DNA from: Diospyros lotus
Lineage: Eukaryota; Streptophyta; Magnoliopsida; Ericales; Ebenaceae
Direction of reading: 5' to 3'
Length of the DNA stretch: 64,000 nucleotides
Assembly: GCF_014633365.1 (NCBI RefSeq)
Contig: NC_068348.1
Location: 15,828,311 to 15,892,310, forward strand
Of this stretch, positions 22,256 through 35,264 are shown piece by piece. A model generated the notes under the pieces. The model saw only the letters and a program-made list of their open reading frames with translations, ran no database searches and was not told the DNA's origin. How positions within the stretch are numbered: position 1 is the first letter of the stretch; the number at the start of each line of letters is the position of its first letter. The translations under genes and the position numbers were made by a program.

Positions 22256-22745
22256 CTAGTCTATGGGATCCATAGCTTTCCTAACAACTTGCTGAATCTA
22301 GTCCAGGAATGAGAACAACGACGGTGGTAATGGTAATGGTACATGGTAGGAATGATCAACCGGGATGACTTGAGCTTTTGACCCCATCCCATACACGCGA
22401 CCCTTTTTCTTCCCACCTGCAATCTCCATCCATAATGATGTTTCATCAATAACTAGTTACGAGGACTGGCGAGCGTCACTACCTTCCGATGGTCCACCTG
22501 CTGATGGTTGTGATGATGCATCATGTTGGCACATTTGAAAGTCATCCTACAATCATCATGGATACATGAAATAATTTATATTATCAATAGACCAATTAAG
22601 CATAATAAGATATAATAATACACAACTAATGTATATTTACATAAGTATCCACGGACCTCTTATTAACAAATCACAAATTATCTTTTCTTCTATGCATGGC
22701 GTGGAATAACTCAGCCTGTGTGGGTGGGCAACCAAGTTGCATAGT
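22256..22745 (-). pseudogene. CACTA Transposase_24-like C-terminal exons, copy B
   Basis: Counterpart of 2997-3486. The 22641-22745 exon keeps CAG where copy A has TAG. The 22256-22546 exon reads GKKKGRVYGMGSKAQVIPVD but carries TAG and TAA stops where copy A has CAG and CAA. Both copies are dead through partly different C-to-T changes. Splice sites match copy A. Confidence 0.65.
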
Positions 22746-23401
22746 CTGGAAGGGGAAAAAAAATAATTTCCTAATTATCACTTCAAACTCATAACTCTAG
22801 CAGAGAATAAAAAAAAAATTAATTTAAAAAGTTGTTTATAAAATAATAATTAAAATCCAGACTTTCGTTTGACGTTTTAATCATGAAGCTAATTACAAAG
22901 CTCATACCAAACAAATCTTTATTGCTCCAAACTAATCAAGTGTGTTATTAAGTTATGGCCATAATAGATTTTAAGTGATACGTTGGTTATAAAGTTAACT
23001 TATAAACATATTTAGGATGATTTATATTATTATTAATAAATTTGATTTTATTATAAATATGTGAATAAAGCTGCAAATGAGTCAAGCCCCATAAAAACTT
23101 AAGCTTGTTCATTAAGAATTTTATTAGGTCAAAACTCTAGCCCAAGGTTGACTTGATCTAAAAATTGAGATAATACTTATTGATGTAAACATTTGTCGAA
23201 CTCGAGCCTAGGTTCAAAATCAACTCATTATGTTAAACGTTGAACAAGTTTTAAATAAGTTTCAAATAACTTTTAAGTGAGCTTGATACAAACCTTTTAA
23301 GAAATTTAAAATTAAAATAAAACTTATAAAAATAAAATTGATGAAGTAGGTCATAAAAAACGCGTAAAGTGATAAGATTCGATGTGGTGTGTGTGAGGGG
23401 A
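22746..23401. other. Non-coding CACTA interior, copy B
   Basis: Counterpart of 3487-4144; no gene seen. Confidence 0.5.
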
Positions 23402-25720
23402 TGTTACACTCTGTTTTTCAGGCATGTTATAATTTAGGATAATTCTGGAATAATATATTTTTGTTATTCAAAATTACGAGTAAACCATATCATTGTTCAT
23501 ATTCATCTCAAAATTTTCATTCATCTATCTTAAATGAGAATCATCAGAAACATCAAATATGAAAGCTAGAATCGAACCTTAACTTTAATATGAAGCAATA
23601 ATAAGGTTTATACATCATCACTCTTCAAAACGTTCAGAATTCAAAATAGTAGAACTTTAAATACATAGGCAACATGAATGCATAACCATTACATCATGCA
23701 CTTTAGCTAAGTGCCATTACATGTCTCTTTCATTCTCGTTTCTGCTACAATCTCCATCTGGAACGTTTTAATATTCTAAGGGCAAACCCCACGTTAAATG
23801 CTGAATCATCTAAGGGTACATCATTTAATGCACATGTATGTATGCAATGCGACATATCATCATTACTTTATATTTGGGTCAACCACACCCAATTGTTGCC
23901 CGCCATTTTTACAATCTCCCTGCCAAACCAAAGTGTATGGGTGCACCCTTGGCAAAGTAACGACGCTAGTCCCTAATCCCAAACCCATGCGACGTATGAC
24001 CGAAAATCTCATCGTGCACATATGCATATTTCATCATCAAAAAATATAAATGCATTATACGTGATTCATAACATACGAAGACATGATAATATGATAACAA
24101 AACATTTGCATGAAACTAGATTTTTGGGTTGAACCACTTACTTCAAACGTATCTCAGAATATCTTGATTCTTGCGCCATGCTTCTAATGAACTCAATTCG
24201 GAACCTCAACATTCCCTGGCTATTATATTTATTCAAAGATATCAATATTCTATTTTTCCTAATTTTCTCATAACTTCCCTTTATTTCTTCTTATTTTTCC
24301 TCAATAAATCCAAACTAAATATTTTTTAAATATTTTCTCAAATATTTCTCTATAAAAATTTATAAAATAACTTTCCTAATTTTCTAGAATTTTCCAAAAA
24401 ACTTTACTCACCTTAACTTAGCCTCTCAAGCTTCCTCGATATGCATGTCTTGATCTCGAAACGCGTGTCTGGATAATTTTCTAACCTCGGGCATACTCCT
24501 CAAACCCCAAATTAATTCCTAAAATTTTTGAAGATTTTTTTTTCATATTTTTTTTCTTATTTTCTTCTTTTTCTTTTTCCTTTCTTTTCTTTTCTTTTTT
24601 CTTTTTTTTTTCTTCTTTCTTGTTTCTTGTTTCTTCTTCTCCTTCTTCTTCCTCCCTACTCCTCCTACTTGTGCACGATAGCCTTGCTGCCACCACCGCC
24701 TGCTAGCCTTGCCACGACCACCCATACCCTCCCCAACCTTCGTCGCCACCGCTGTCACGCTTGCTCCGCCATTGCTCGCTGCCGCCCACTGTCGCTGGTT
24801 GTGGCTTACTATTCGAGGCTATGGAAGCCACCGTTGGTCGCTTCTCACCGCGTCGGTTGCCTTCACCATCCCTCGCCTCTGACTAGCCTTCCTTACCCCA
24901 GCTTAGGCTCTCAATTTCTCTATTTCTCTTCCCTCTCTCGGCCAAACTCACTGCAATTTATAGGTAAGCAACTGCTTGCTCTCCACGAAACGTGTATATA
25001 TATATGTATAAATTATACATCACATCTAATCCCAATCCTCCTTACATCATAATCTTGTTGCCATTTCCTCAAATCTTGCTACCATTTCCTTCAAATCTTG
25101 GCCATAAAGATGTAGAGGCATGGCCTCACTCACACACGCGCACAGTTTATATATATATATATATAACACTATATATCACATCAATATATATAGAAAATTA
25201 CACATTGAAACCCCAATTTCACCTTTATTTCACCTGTGTAATTCCTTAATTGCATTTACATCCTGAATCATTAAATTAATTTGCATTACGATACCAAAAA
25301 TCCAAAATTAATAATTTCAAACTTACTCGATAAGGACGATTTTGTCTTTGCGCCCTCATGGGACCCTTGTTTCATCCTGAAACCACTTCAAGATTGATCT
25401 TTACATAAAATCAGAGCCCCCTCAGGGTTCCGTTGACTTCCCGAGAGACCTCTACGATGATTCAATTTTTTAGCCTAAATCAAAGTTGTACCGAAAATTG
25501 TCTCAATTTCAATTTCTTTTAATACCATAAATCATATCTTGGGATGCTCGTCAGTACCATATAAAGTTCCTTAGACATCTATGTTCTAAGGCACTCCCTA
25601 CAGTTGATTCGATACTGATAACTGTAATAATTTATACTTAAAGCCTTAATCTTTTAATAATTTCACTTATAACCTAAGTTAAAATTACTCTCGAGCGCTT
25701 AAGAAAATTTGGGATAATAT
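23402..25720. repeat. Solo-LTR-like element in CACTA copy B, uninterrupted
   Basis: Starts TGTTACACTCTG and ends near gggataatat before a G run; about 2.3 kb. The same block is split by two insertions in copy A. A pyrimidine-rich stretch (24530-24660) and a Ser/Pro/Ala-rich pseudo-coding stretch (24660-24890) give the spurious ORFs here. Confidence 0.45.
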
Positions 25721-26639
25721 GGGGGGTGCGGGCATCTTTTTCTTTTTTTAAAGTTTATTTCTTTGTTATACCACCACATTCAAATTACATACGTACTCAG
25801 ATCCCTAAATGAGAATAGCATAGATCTTGCAAGGTTCTTTCATACGTTCTATCAAACATTTAGCATGCAATAATGAAGATACTTTACAATAAACATTCAC
25901 ACAAGGAGTCAATACATGTAACTAAGATTGTAAGTATTTATAGAATTTAAATAAGAGCAACTAAACATGAAAGGCAATACATGTCACGTATGAACCAAAA
26001 AATAAATATAAGTTACCGGTCATTTGTTGCTCTATATACTATATAGCAACAGAGCTCGATCGACACATGTGTTGCTAATTGAGAGTATCAAACATTTAAC
26101 GAGCTTGTTGGCAAATAACTTTTCTGCTTAACTTGATGAGAATGATGATATGCATTGAAGGATAAATAACTAATGGATTATCAAGTTCAGTGGTGGAATA
26201 TGCGTGTTTTGTGAAATATGCTATCAATTAGTTGTAAGATCTATCGATCATACATCCAGGTTTATGTGTGGGGTTAGATCAAATTTATAGTAATTTAAAC
26301 TCAAATCGATTTTAATCTAGCTTACATAATCAACTCAAAATTTAATCAATCACAAAGTTAATACTATTAAAAGTCATATTTTTTAATAATTCAAAGATTC
26401 TCTCATATATTAAACTTCCAAAAAAAAATGCACTTATTACAACTTAATAAAACACAATAGTTAACATTATTCTTAATAAAAATATATTAAAATTTAAAAA
26501 TTAATAAAATATAATAAGATAATGCTCAAAGCAATAGTAGGCAATAATTACATTTGTTTTTTTGAGACAATGTACTTTATTGCACCTTATTCTTATTTGA
26601 TATGCCTTGAAAATTGTATTTGTATTCGGTTAAAGAGCA

Positions 26640-27642
26640 AATCTAAGCGTTGGTGCAGATATGGGCTTCGACCAAGGCTATAAAGCAAAGGACCCATTCA
26701 AGGTCAAGTGGGTGAGGACCCACTCGATTATATGATCAAATGGGTATGACCCACTCGATTAAATGACTAAGTGGGGGTGGACCCTTCCCCCTGAAATGGT
26801 ATAACTTACTCAATCATATAATCGAGTGAGTGTGGACAGACTCTCCTCCTTTTGCTCTTCTATCCTATCTAAGAATCAAGGCAAAAAGAAAGAAGAAGAA
26901 GACGTGAAGGTCAAGACTCCCCTCAATAATCGAGTGGCTGTCTCTCACTCACACTCACTCGGCCACCTCTTGTCCCAACACTCACTTGAGAAGCAAAGCA
27001 CCAAGAGTAAAACGCATGAGACTCAAAAGCAAGGCCACTCGGTCATTTGACCAAGAGGGTGTCTTCCACTCACACTTCATTCCTCGGGTACTCCATTATG
27101 GCAACAAAACTCTTAGGACGGTCGCGAAGCTCTCAGGATGGCCACCATGTGTCCCCTCTCTCCATTCTCTATAAATAGGAGGCCTCGCCTTCTACCTCAA
27201 ATACGTTCTCTCTGACACTTGGAATACACTCTTGTGCTCCCATTCTCAAGAACTGACTTAAGTATCGGAGGGTTTACATGGGGACACCCACCCACATCCC
27301 TAACCGTGCATTCGTCTTATAGGTCTCTCAATCATTAAGACTTTCTCTACTATCAAGGGTTACTCGGTCATCAGAAAACCTCCCGTCAGATTCAAAGGAG
27401 TCTCTTGTTCATCAAATCTCCCGTTCAAAAGATCTCGAGAGTCTCCCATCACTCAGTATCTCTCAAGACTCTCAAGACACTTGGTGACGAGACTCACAAG
27501 ACTCTCAGGACCCACTAGACTCTCAAAACTCTCAAGATACTTGGTGATTAGACTCACGAGACTCTTAGAATCCACGACTCTCAGGACTCTCCGACTCATA
27601 AGACTCTACACTCGCGAGATTCTTGTGATCAACCACACACAT
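26640..27642 (+). repeat. LTR-like promoter block with minisatellite, unit B
   Basis: Counterpart of 20261-21284; TATAAATA at 27170-27177. Its minisatellite is one unit shorter. Confidence 0.5.
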
Positions 27643-28640
27643 TATATTCTTCTACGTTAAAAATATATTATTGTATTTTGGCAATAATATTATTATTTAA
27701 ATAATTTAATTAATTTATAATAAATATATCATACTTTGAAATATCTAATCATTTAATCAGATTTTTAAATATTAAAAATAAGATATGATAAATACACATT
27801 ATCTGAAAATAATGTGCACTCACACATTATTTTGATTCTTTAAATAATTTTTATTAATTAATTAAATATCTCAAAATAAGATGCATTTAATTTCATTCCC
27901 AATGTCTATTTTTTTCTTCTAAAAATGAAAAAAAAAAAATATCTCCATGGATTCCGAAACTTTGATTACTCCAACGACTGGAATAAGGAAAAAGACAAAA
28001 GATAAAAAATAAAACTTATCAATTAACAAATAACATGCTCATTTTTTAAGTAGAAACGAAAGCTTAAAAAATAACTGAAAGTTTCATTAAATCATAATCA
28101 TAACTTAAAGAAGACAGTTTTTTGTTTGTTTGGTGGTAACATTACTTTAAATTTTTAGGTGATAAATCCTTATGAGTATAAATTTACAATTAAAAAGAGA
28201 AAAAGATTATTGTTCATGATGACATGGTTTCGCATACTTTGGTCTGTACTACAGAGCTGTCACCCCTAATCAAAATTAGATCATGATCTAAAATCAATAA
28301 GATATGCTAGCTAGTTGCAGCTGCAAGAATGATGAATGACAGTGAAGACTTAGCACCTAGCTACACCATACAAGCTTAATGTTCGGTCGTGTATACAAAG
28401 AAAACCAACACATAGAACTCAGTTTATCAACATCGGCATGTTTGAACTGAACTTATCAATTTGCCTTAGAAATCAACAGCTACAGTTCCACGATCAGATA
28501 TCAATTATCAGCTAGCTAAACACAGATCCAAGTACCATGACCCACACAGTGAACGGCTATCATGGCCCCGATTTCTAATAAGTCATGACTGGCATTAATC
28601 CCTAAATCCAACGGCCTCACCGTGGATTAGTAAGTCTCTT
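27643..28640. other. Unassigned CACTA interior
   Basis: Single-copy within the window. AT-rich to 28200, then of more mixed composition. No reading frame, RNA gene or family signature recognised. Confidence 0.5.
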
Positions 28641-31640
28641 CTCTAACTCGATTTGATAAAAACATTAATACTACTGACAAAATATAGAAACATGGAGTAA
28701 AATATTATATCAACTTTTCGACAAAAATCTCAATATTTCATTTACAGCAGCTACACAAAAATATGAATATCCATCATCTTGTTGTCATAAATACATATAC
28801 AGTCCCATATCTCGGGCCTTTGGCACAATTATGCACTACAAACATAAAATACAAAAGAATAGACTCAACAGTACGTATACGTCTCCACAGATCATCCTAT
28901 ATCACCTTAGGAATAAAAAAGAAGTCTGATATCATACCAAAAGATCTGCTGGACCAATATTCAAAAGGAGAATCTCCAAAAAATATTTTTTTTAAAAAAA
29001 ATGGTGAGTCTTGTGGACTCGTGAGTATAAGGTATGTTATGTCCACTAGGAGAGTATGTAATAAAAATGTTAGGATGAACATCATAGATACAATAATATA
29101 ATAGTAATATGAACAACGAGAATATGTACCATAAGTTTAAATAATTTGAGGTTCAAAGGAAAATATAGTGTAGGAAAAGTAGGTACCTAGAGACAACCCC
29201 CATAAATTGCTCACCTAACCACCTAAGTCTCTTATACTTTTTATATGCAATGCATGCATTGAATCTGAGGACACACAAGTAGAATCTGGCCTAACGCCTA
29301 TACACACATACACACAAGAACATATATTGGCACATACATCATCATCACACTATAATACTATCATAACCCACGTGATAACAGTGGTGAAACATACTATCCA
29401 TATCTCTCATGGCCTTAGCATACCAAGCCTCATAGTACTATGATCTTTTCTTGTTGTGAGTCACTAGGGAATTTATCAGATAGTCCTCTAATAATAATAC
29501 AAATGATACCCTACTTAATACATAAATCATAACCATTTATCATTTCATGCAGTGCTTAAAATACACCATATTATTCAATATTTCACATTTTCTAAACAAG
29601 AAATCAGTTAGGGTATCTTTCTGTTTATGTCTCTCCCAGTATGATGAAAATATTTAGTGCAATTTAGAAACATTTAAAAGTGTTTTTCTATAATTCACAT
29701 ATAAAAATCATATACAAGTTATGCATGAAACAATATATACGTGCACAAAATAAGATAAACATAACATATTATGTCTACTCGCCTGAGAAATGATAACTCA
29801 AGTCCGAGTCTGGGGAAAAGATTGAGCAAAATCCTGGGAATCCAAACCTACAATAAATAGAATGGGGTGGTCACATTTGGGTAATAAAAGTAGCGACGTA
29901 ATAAAAATTACCAAAAGTCCTAACCATTACCTATCACCCTAAATCAGTTATTTTATATCTTGGCTCGCACAATATTTGAATTTGGCACCATGGAATTTGT
30001 CGAGCTTAGCTATCGACTATGTCATCATGCCTCGCCTTACATGCTACGTGTAAGTGTATAGTGGAACTACACACCTACTTATAGGCTGCAATAAAAATAA
30101 TATATATATATATTTCTATATTCACCCATAAATTAGTTTTCTTTTAATATAGACAATATTTTTAAAGTTTCTCTTTTTTTAAATACATATATATTTATAT
30201 TTATAAATCAATTGAAATTTTTTTAAAAACATAATAATTAATTAGTGATTTAATAAATGGTTTAAAAGAAAATGATTTGCAATGTACTAGCCTTAGAATA
30301 AAATGAATCCATCATAAATCAGGATTCGGGATAAATCCAAGTCATCATCATAGGCTAGCTTAGAACGCACTCAAGGTCAATCTTGCTCGGCCTCGAGTCA
30401 TCTAATACGGTTTCGTCCTTAGAACTCCAATCAACAAAGTGACTTGCCAATCACATCGCCAATTCTAAGAGACCTAAGAAAAACCCAAATTAGACTGACG
30501 TCGATATCCTGAGTATGACCAACCTAACCAAGTCATCCTAGGTTCACGGACAAGCGACAAGAAGGGAAAACAAAGTCAAGTGGGCCAGCCCAAGGGTTGC
30601 CATAATTGCATCAAACCATGCCCAACACATTAGGCCATTCTATAACCCAATCGGGCCCCGCCATCCTAGGCCAAAACCTTACTCAACCTGTCCAACCCCA
30701 AAAGCCCTCTTTTCTTTCTTTTTTTTCTCTTTCTTTTCCTTTTATTATTATTTTTTTCTTTTCTTTTCCTTTCTTTTTTTTTCCTGACATTTTGTCGCCA
30801 TAGGTGATCGTTGTCAGCCGGCGAAACATATGGTCGGGCAGCATACCGAATCGAAGCCTTTTCCATGAACATCGACATATCTCAAAATGAGAACCATTAA
30901 ACGGTTAGATCTTAACAGATCTAGAATTTAATTTTCGACTAACATAGAGACGAAATCTGGCCATCGTCGACTGCCGGTCATTTTTCTGACGATCAGAGGC
31001 TACCATGAGATGCACAGCACCTAGGCGATCAACATACTCAAAAATAACAAAGATTGGATGGCTAGATTTTCATAGATCTAAAATTTAGTTTTTGGCCAAA
31101 AGAACAAAACCCACTGCCAACGTTGTCGGCCACTGTGGCAGCGATTTCCGACGAACTAAGACCGCCATCTAACACCCTCGAGCATTCCGACCATCATATC
31201 CAAAAACCAAACAAATCCAACGGTTAAATCTCCGTAGATCTAAGTTTAAGCATCTGGCCAAAAACCCAACCGCGCTTATATACAAGTGTCTCGCAAAACA
31301 ACGGCAAAAACCAATGAAAATCACACTAAAGTACTTACCTCCTTGTAGATTGGGGGTGCTTTAAAGGTGAAAATGAAGTCGGATAGAAGATTGAACGACT
31401 CGATTGCTTGAAATCAACAAAAATTCGAGAGAAAGTGAGAGAGAAAACAGATTTTCTGGGGGGTTCTGCCCGTGCGCCTCCCCCTTTTCCTTTTATATTT
31501 TTTGTTTGTTTTATATATATATATTATTTTATTTTATTTATTTATATTTCTTTTTTTAATTTAATTTTTTTTTGTTTGAATTGAATTGAATTATTATTAC
31601 TATTATTATTATTTTTTTTCCCAGGTCTTTACAACGGCAA
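28641..31640. repeat. LTR-like non-coding repeat block
   Basis: No coding capacity. Dinucleotide-rich non-coding text with phrases such as gtctactcgcctgagaaatg and an end like cccaggtctttaca (31621-31634) is typical of large plant gypsy LTRs, but I could not find a matching start, so the boundaries are open. It includes the 160-bp repeats at 30890-31260. Confidence 0.35.
30890..31260. repeat. Degenerate tandem repeat, about 160-bp period
   Basis: The phrase ggttagatctt..agatcta..attta recurs at 30903, 31062 and 31222, each followed by a short gap and a cgacgatcaga or cgacgaactaaga-like phrase. A further relative occurs at 31965-32010. Unit identity is moderate. Confidence 0.65.
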
Positions 31641-31884
31641 ACTCACAAATCATAATGTTTCAGATCAATTTAAATCAATTTTAGTAACCAAATTAACCAA
31701 ACTAAAATATATATATATAATTATAATTTGCCCAATTTTGGGTTTAACAATAGTTTGTTTTAGTAACTAACACAAAAATATAACGTAATAGAAACTGTCA
31801 TAAAAATTTTCACTTTTTTCAATTTAAAATATATAAACGAATAATAGCACAAATATTGAAATTAAAGAAAAACATATATCATGC

Positions 31885-32190
31885 CTCCAATAGTTTCCGA
31901 CGATCAGAGATATCCACGCGACACGTTTATCTTCATTGACCAACATATCCAAAAACCAACAAGATCTAACGACTGAATCTCCATAGATTTAAACTTAAAC
32001 TTTGGGTCAAACTCAACTCGCACGTATATGAGTATATATATCAAAAATCTATGTTGAAAATAAGGTTAATCAAACTAAAGGACTTACCTTGTTGTAGATC
32101 GGGATTGTTTTGACAGTAAAAATGTGATTGAATCTAAGATTAAACAGTCGAATTTTAGAAAAATGATGATTTATAGAAGTGAGATTGGAA
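31885..32190. repeat. Diverged direct repeat of 31130-31440
   Basis: The order of phrases matches 31130-31440: a cgacgatcaga-like start, aaaaaccaa..aga tctaacg, ccatagattta, ggacttacct..ttgtagat and gattgaa. Roughly 70 percent similar by eye. No coding content. Confidence 0.6.
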
Positions 32191-32289
32191 GAGAGAGCGG
32201 GAAGGGAAGAACTAGAAAAGGGGGTTGAATGTCTTATATCACTCTTTATTTGTTTTGTTAATATTAATATATATATATTGTTAATAAAC

Positions 32290-33700
32290 ATTTATAATAG
32301 TAATAATATTAACATGACCTTGTTAATATTATTATTACTTTCATATGTAATGTTAATTTGATTTAAATTTGTTAATGATAAATAAATTAAATAATCTTTA
32401 TTTATAAACTATTTTTTTATAAATTAAACAAATTTTTAATATTAGAATATTGATTAGAATATATATTAAATAATAAATATTATTTAATATTAAATATTAA
32501 TATTAGATTATTTAATTAAATTTTTAAATAAATAAATTAAACAAATAATCTAATATTAGATTAAACAAATTAACATATTATTATAAATTAAATATTTAAA
32601 TAAATAATCTTAAGTTCTTTATTATTTATTTAAATAATAAACAACTTTAAAATTATTCATAAATAAATAATCTTTGATATTAATGTTTATGTTATAATAC
32701 TATTATTAATTTGATATTCTAATGTTATAATACTATTATTACTGCAGCTATTCTAATGTTTATGTTTATTTTTTATTAATATTCTAATATTAACTTGAAA
32801 AAACTCTGTAATTTTTGTTTTCTATTAGGAAATTATTTTTAATTATTCATTTTATCTATTTTGTAAACCAATCTTATTTTCTATAAATGAACAATATTTT
32901 TATATTTTATTGATTTTTGAAAACTATATTGTGTTAAAAAGATTATGTACAAATAAAAATATTCTTTCACACTTGTAAAATGAGGAAATTCAATATTAAG
33001 CACTCAATTTTAGTTTTGTTTTCTTTTACTTTGAATAAAATAAGTATGTCAAATATTGAATAATCTGATGATAATAGAAAGAGTTAGCCCTAATAATATT
33101 AAGCACTCAATTTTAGTTTTGTTTTCTTTTACTTTGAATAAAATAAGTATGTCAAATATTGAATAATCTGATGATAATAGAAAGAGTTAGCCCTAATAAT
33201 ATAATGGATGAATGATCTTTTATAATGACTCAATCAATCAATAAAAGGTTATTTAAGAGATTGAGTAGATCTTTCACTATTGAAATAATTATAAAAACAA
33301 TATGATGAATTAAAGACTCAATACAATTGAAGTGCTAGAGATAATAATAATAATTTCAACTTATTTATATTAAAATAAACTTATATTATACTTTTAAATT
33401 TCATGTCACTTGGACCATATGAATTTAAGTTAATTCATATATTTAGGATTAATCAAACACAATCCATTAATTGATGATTAACCATTGCACTAAAGAAAAT
33501 AATTGACATTATTTTTAAATTAATTAAGTACAAAATAGTATACTAAATATATTATTGAATGAATAAATATTTCATAAAGATAATACTAAATATATTATTA
33601 ATCAAGGTCATATTTAATGTATAGTATATAGAGATTGATGTATACTATATATATAAAGAAATGTGCATCCTCATCATGTTTGATGTATAGTTATTCTTAA
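32290..33700. other. Very AT-rich non-coding stretch
   Basis: Mostly A and T with no credible gene. It contains the perfect 103-bp tandem duplication at 32992-33197. Confidence 0.7.
32992..33197. repeat. Exact 103-bp tandem duplication
   Basis: 32992-33094 and 33095-33197 are identical by eye (start aatattaagcactcaa, end gagttagcccta). Absence of differences in otherwise decayed DNA means it is recent, or an assembly artefact. Confidence 0.95.
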
Positions 33701-33770
33701 TTTAAAAAGTAATTATAAAATCGATATTTTTATTCTAAGTGCTAGCTAATTAGGGGAAAGACAAAAAGTA

Positions 33771-34447
33771 TGTCGATGTTTAAAATTAGCCAACCGTGAT
33801 TCATAGGACCGCAATGAGAAAATGAGCCCAAATGCAAGGAGAAAGGACTAAGTAAAAGCAAAGACAAGGGAATTTTATATGATTCGGCCAGAACGATGCC
33901 TATTCCATAATTATTCTCTGGGCATTCCGGCATAGTAACAGTATGTAATTATTCTTGTTGTTCTCTTCTTTTTACAATGGTATTCTTAACCCCTATTTAT
34001 AGTGAGGGGTGTTTACAATTGCATAAAATACAAAAGTGTAGAGATGATATAATGGGGGACAAGATGTCCTTATCATCTCCATAAAATTAGGAGTAGGGCT
34101 CCGTATTATCAGAGATCTGGTTTGCATCAGATAAAGTAGGTGCGCCCTTGTCTTCGGTTATTCAACAGTAATAATGTTGTTTATGTGAGCTAAAAGATTA
34201 GACTATCTCGCTGAACGGTTAGGCCAGCAAGCTAGAGGTGTTGTTGGAAGCTCGTTGGGTATATCGCTGAGAACTCGTTGGAAACCTTGTTAGGAGCTCG
34301 CTTGATTCTGCGATCTGAACTCGGATTTCAACGATGTATGAGTTTGCCCTGACGAGCTCGGTTGGGCCTATTGGGCTTTAGGCGATTAGGCCCGCCTATC
34401 GGACTAAGTCTAGTTTATAAGAAGTGGTGCGAGAAATATGTATAACA
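33771..34447 (-). repeat. Solo LTR of a family related to Gypsy2, inverted
   Basis: Starts TGTCGATGTTTAAAATTAGC and ends GAGAAATATGTATAACA, matching the reverse complement of the Gypsy2 LTR ends (TGTTATATGTATTTC and CGTCGACA). Internal shared words include ccgtgattc and ttcggccagaacgatgcc. Length 677 bp against 691 bp. Flanks AAGTA and AAGCA form a 5-bp target duplication with one mismatch. No internal region, so it arose by LTR-LTR recombination. It lies inside the CACTA. Confidence 0.85.
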
Positions 34448-34644
34448 AAGCATATTTATATGTTATGTTTAAAAATAAAAATACCTACACATTAAGTACA
34501 ACTATACTATAGGGGAGGAAACAAAATCTAATAATTTAGATTTTAAATAAATTAATTAATTAATTATAGTATAACTCAAAATATATTAACTTAAAGTACA
34601 AAAATGATGCCTCTAATGTTAGATATAGTTGTTTACACTAGAAG

Positions 34645-35190
34645 CAATAGTTAATTAGTGTATTATCATTTAAATTATATTTTAATTTATAATTTTTTAA
34701 TATTTAGTTTATATTTATATATATTTAATTTTATTTTTTATGCACATAAAATATATTTATGTATATATTTAGAATTTAAATAAATGCTCATGTAGACTTT
34801 GCAAAATTTATTTATAACCACTAAATGTATGTTAGAAGTAGTTTTAAGTTTAAATTTTGTGTAACTATAAATTTTAATTTTTTATGTAAAATATAAGAAT
34901 AATATTTTAAACAATTACTTTATTTATAGACTTTTATAATATTAAAATGGAGTATATGTTTTATATAAAAAAATAAATGAATATAGACATATGATACGTC
35001 GATCAATAGGAGTAGTTTACATTTTGTACTCATTTAATAAATATTACCAATAGTTAATTATTATACATTTAATATATATTTTAATTTATAAATTTTAATA
35101 TATTTAGTTTACATTTATATATATTTCATTTTATATGTTATGCACATGAAATATATTAATTTATATATTTAGAATTTAAATAAATATATT
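34645..35190. repeat. AT-rich direct repeat pair (34645-34795 and 35048-35190)
   Basis: Both start caatagttaatta and end atttagaatttaaataaat, with moderate identity between. They lie in the right part of the CACTA, about 400 bp apart. Confidence 0.7.
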
Positions 35191-35264
35191 TAATTTATTT
35201 ATTTATAAATAAAAAATTTAGATTTTATAACTTAATATTTTAAATTTATCTAAAGTTTGAAATG

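Larger units (their letters stand above)
21303..27642. repeat. Segmental tandem duplication, unit B (uninterrupted)
   Basis: Holds copies of the host leader, primer binding site (about 21359-21378), LTR start (21384-21676), CACTA left end (21677, CACTATAAGAAAAT, with one C-to-T change), transposase exons, the solo-LTR-like block and the minisatellite block. It lacks Gypsy1 (site catactcctcaaacc near 24496) and the Helitron (site near 25164). Confidence 0.85.

Noticed and set aside
24481..24758. Lys/Glu-rich minus-strand frames
   Set aside because: They are a polypyrimidine tract read on the opposite strand.
21677..27642. Unit B as an independent CACTA insertion
   Set aside because: It includes host LTR and leader outside the CACTA terminus, and there is no second right terminus.
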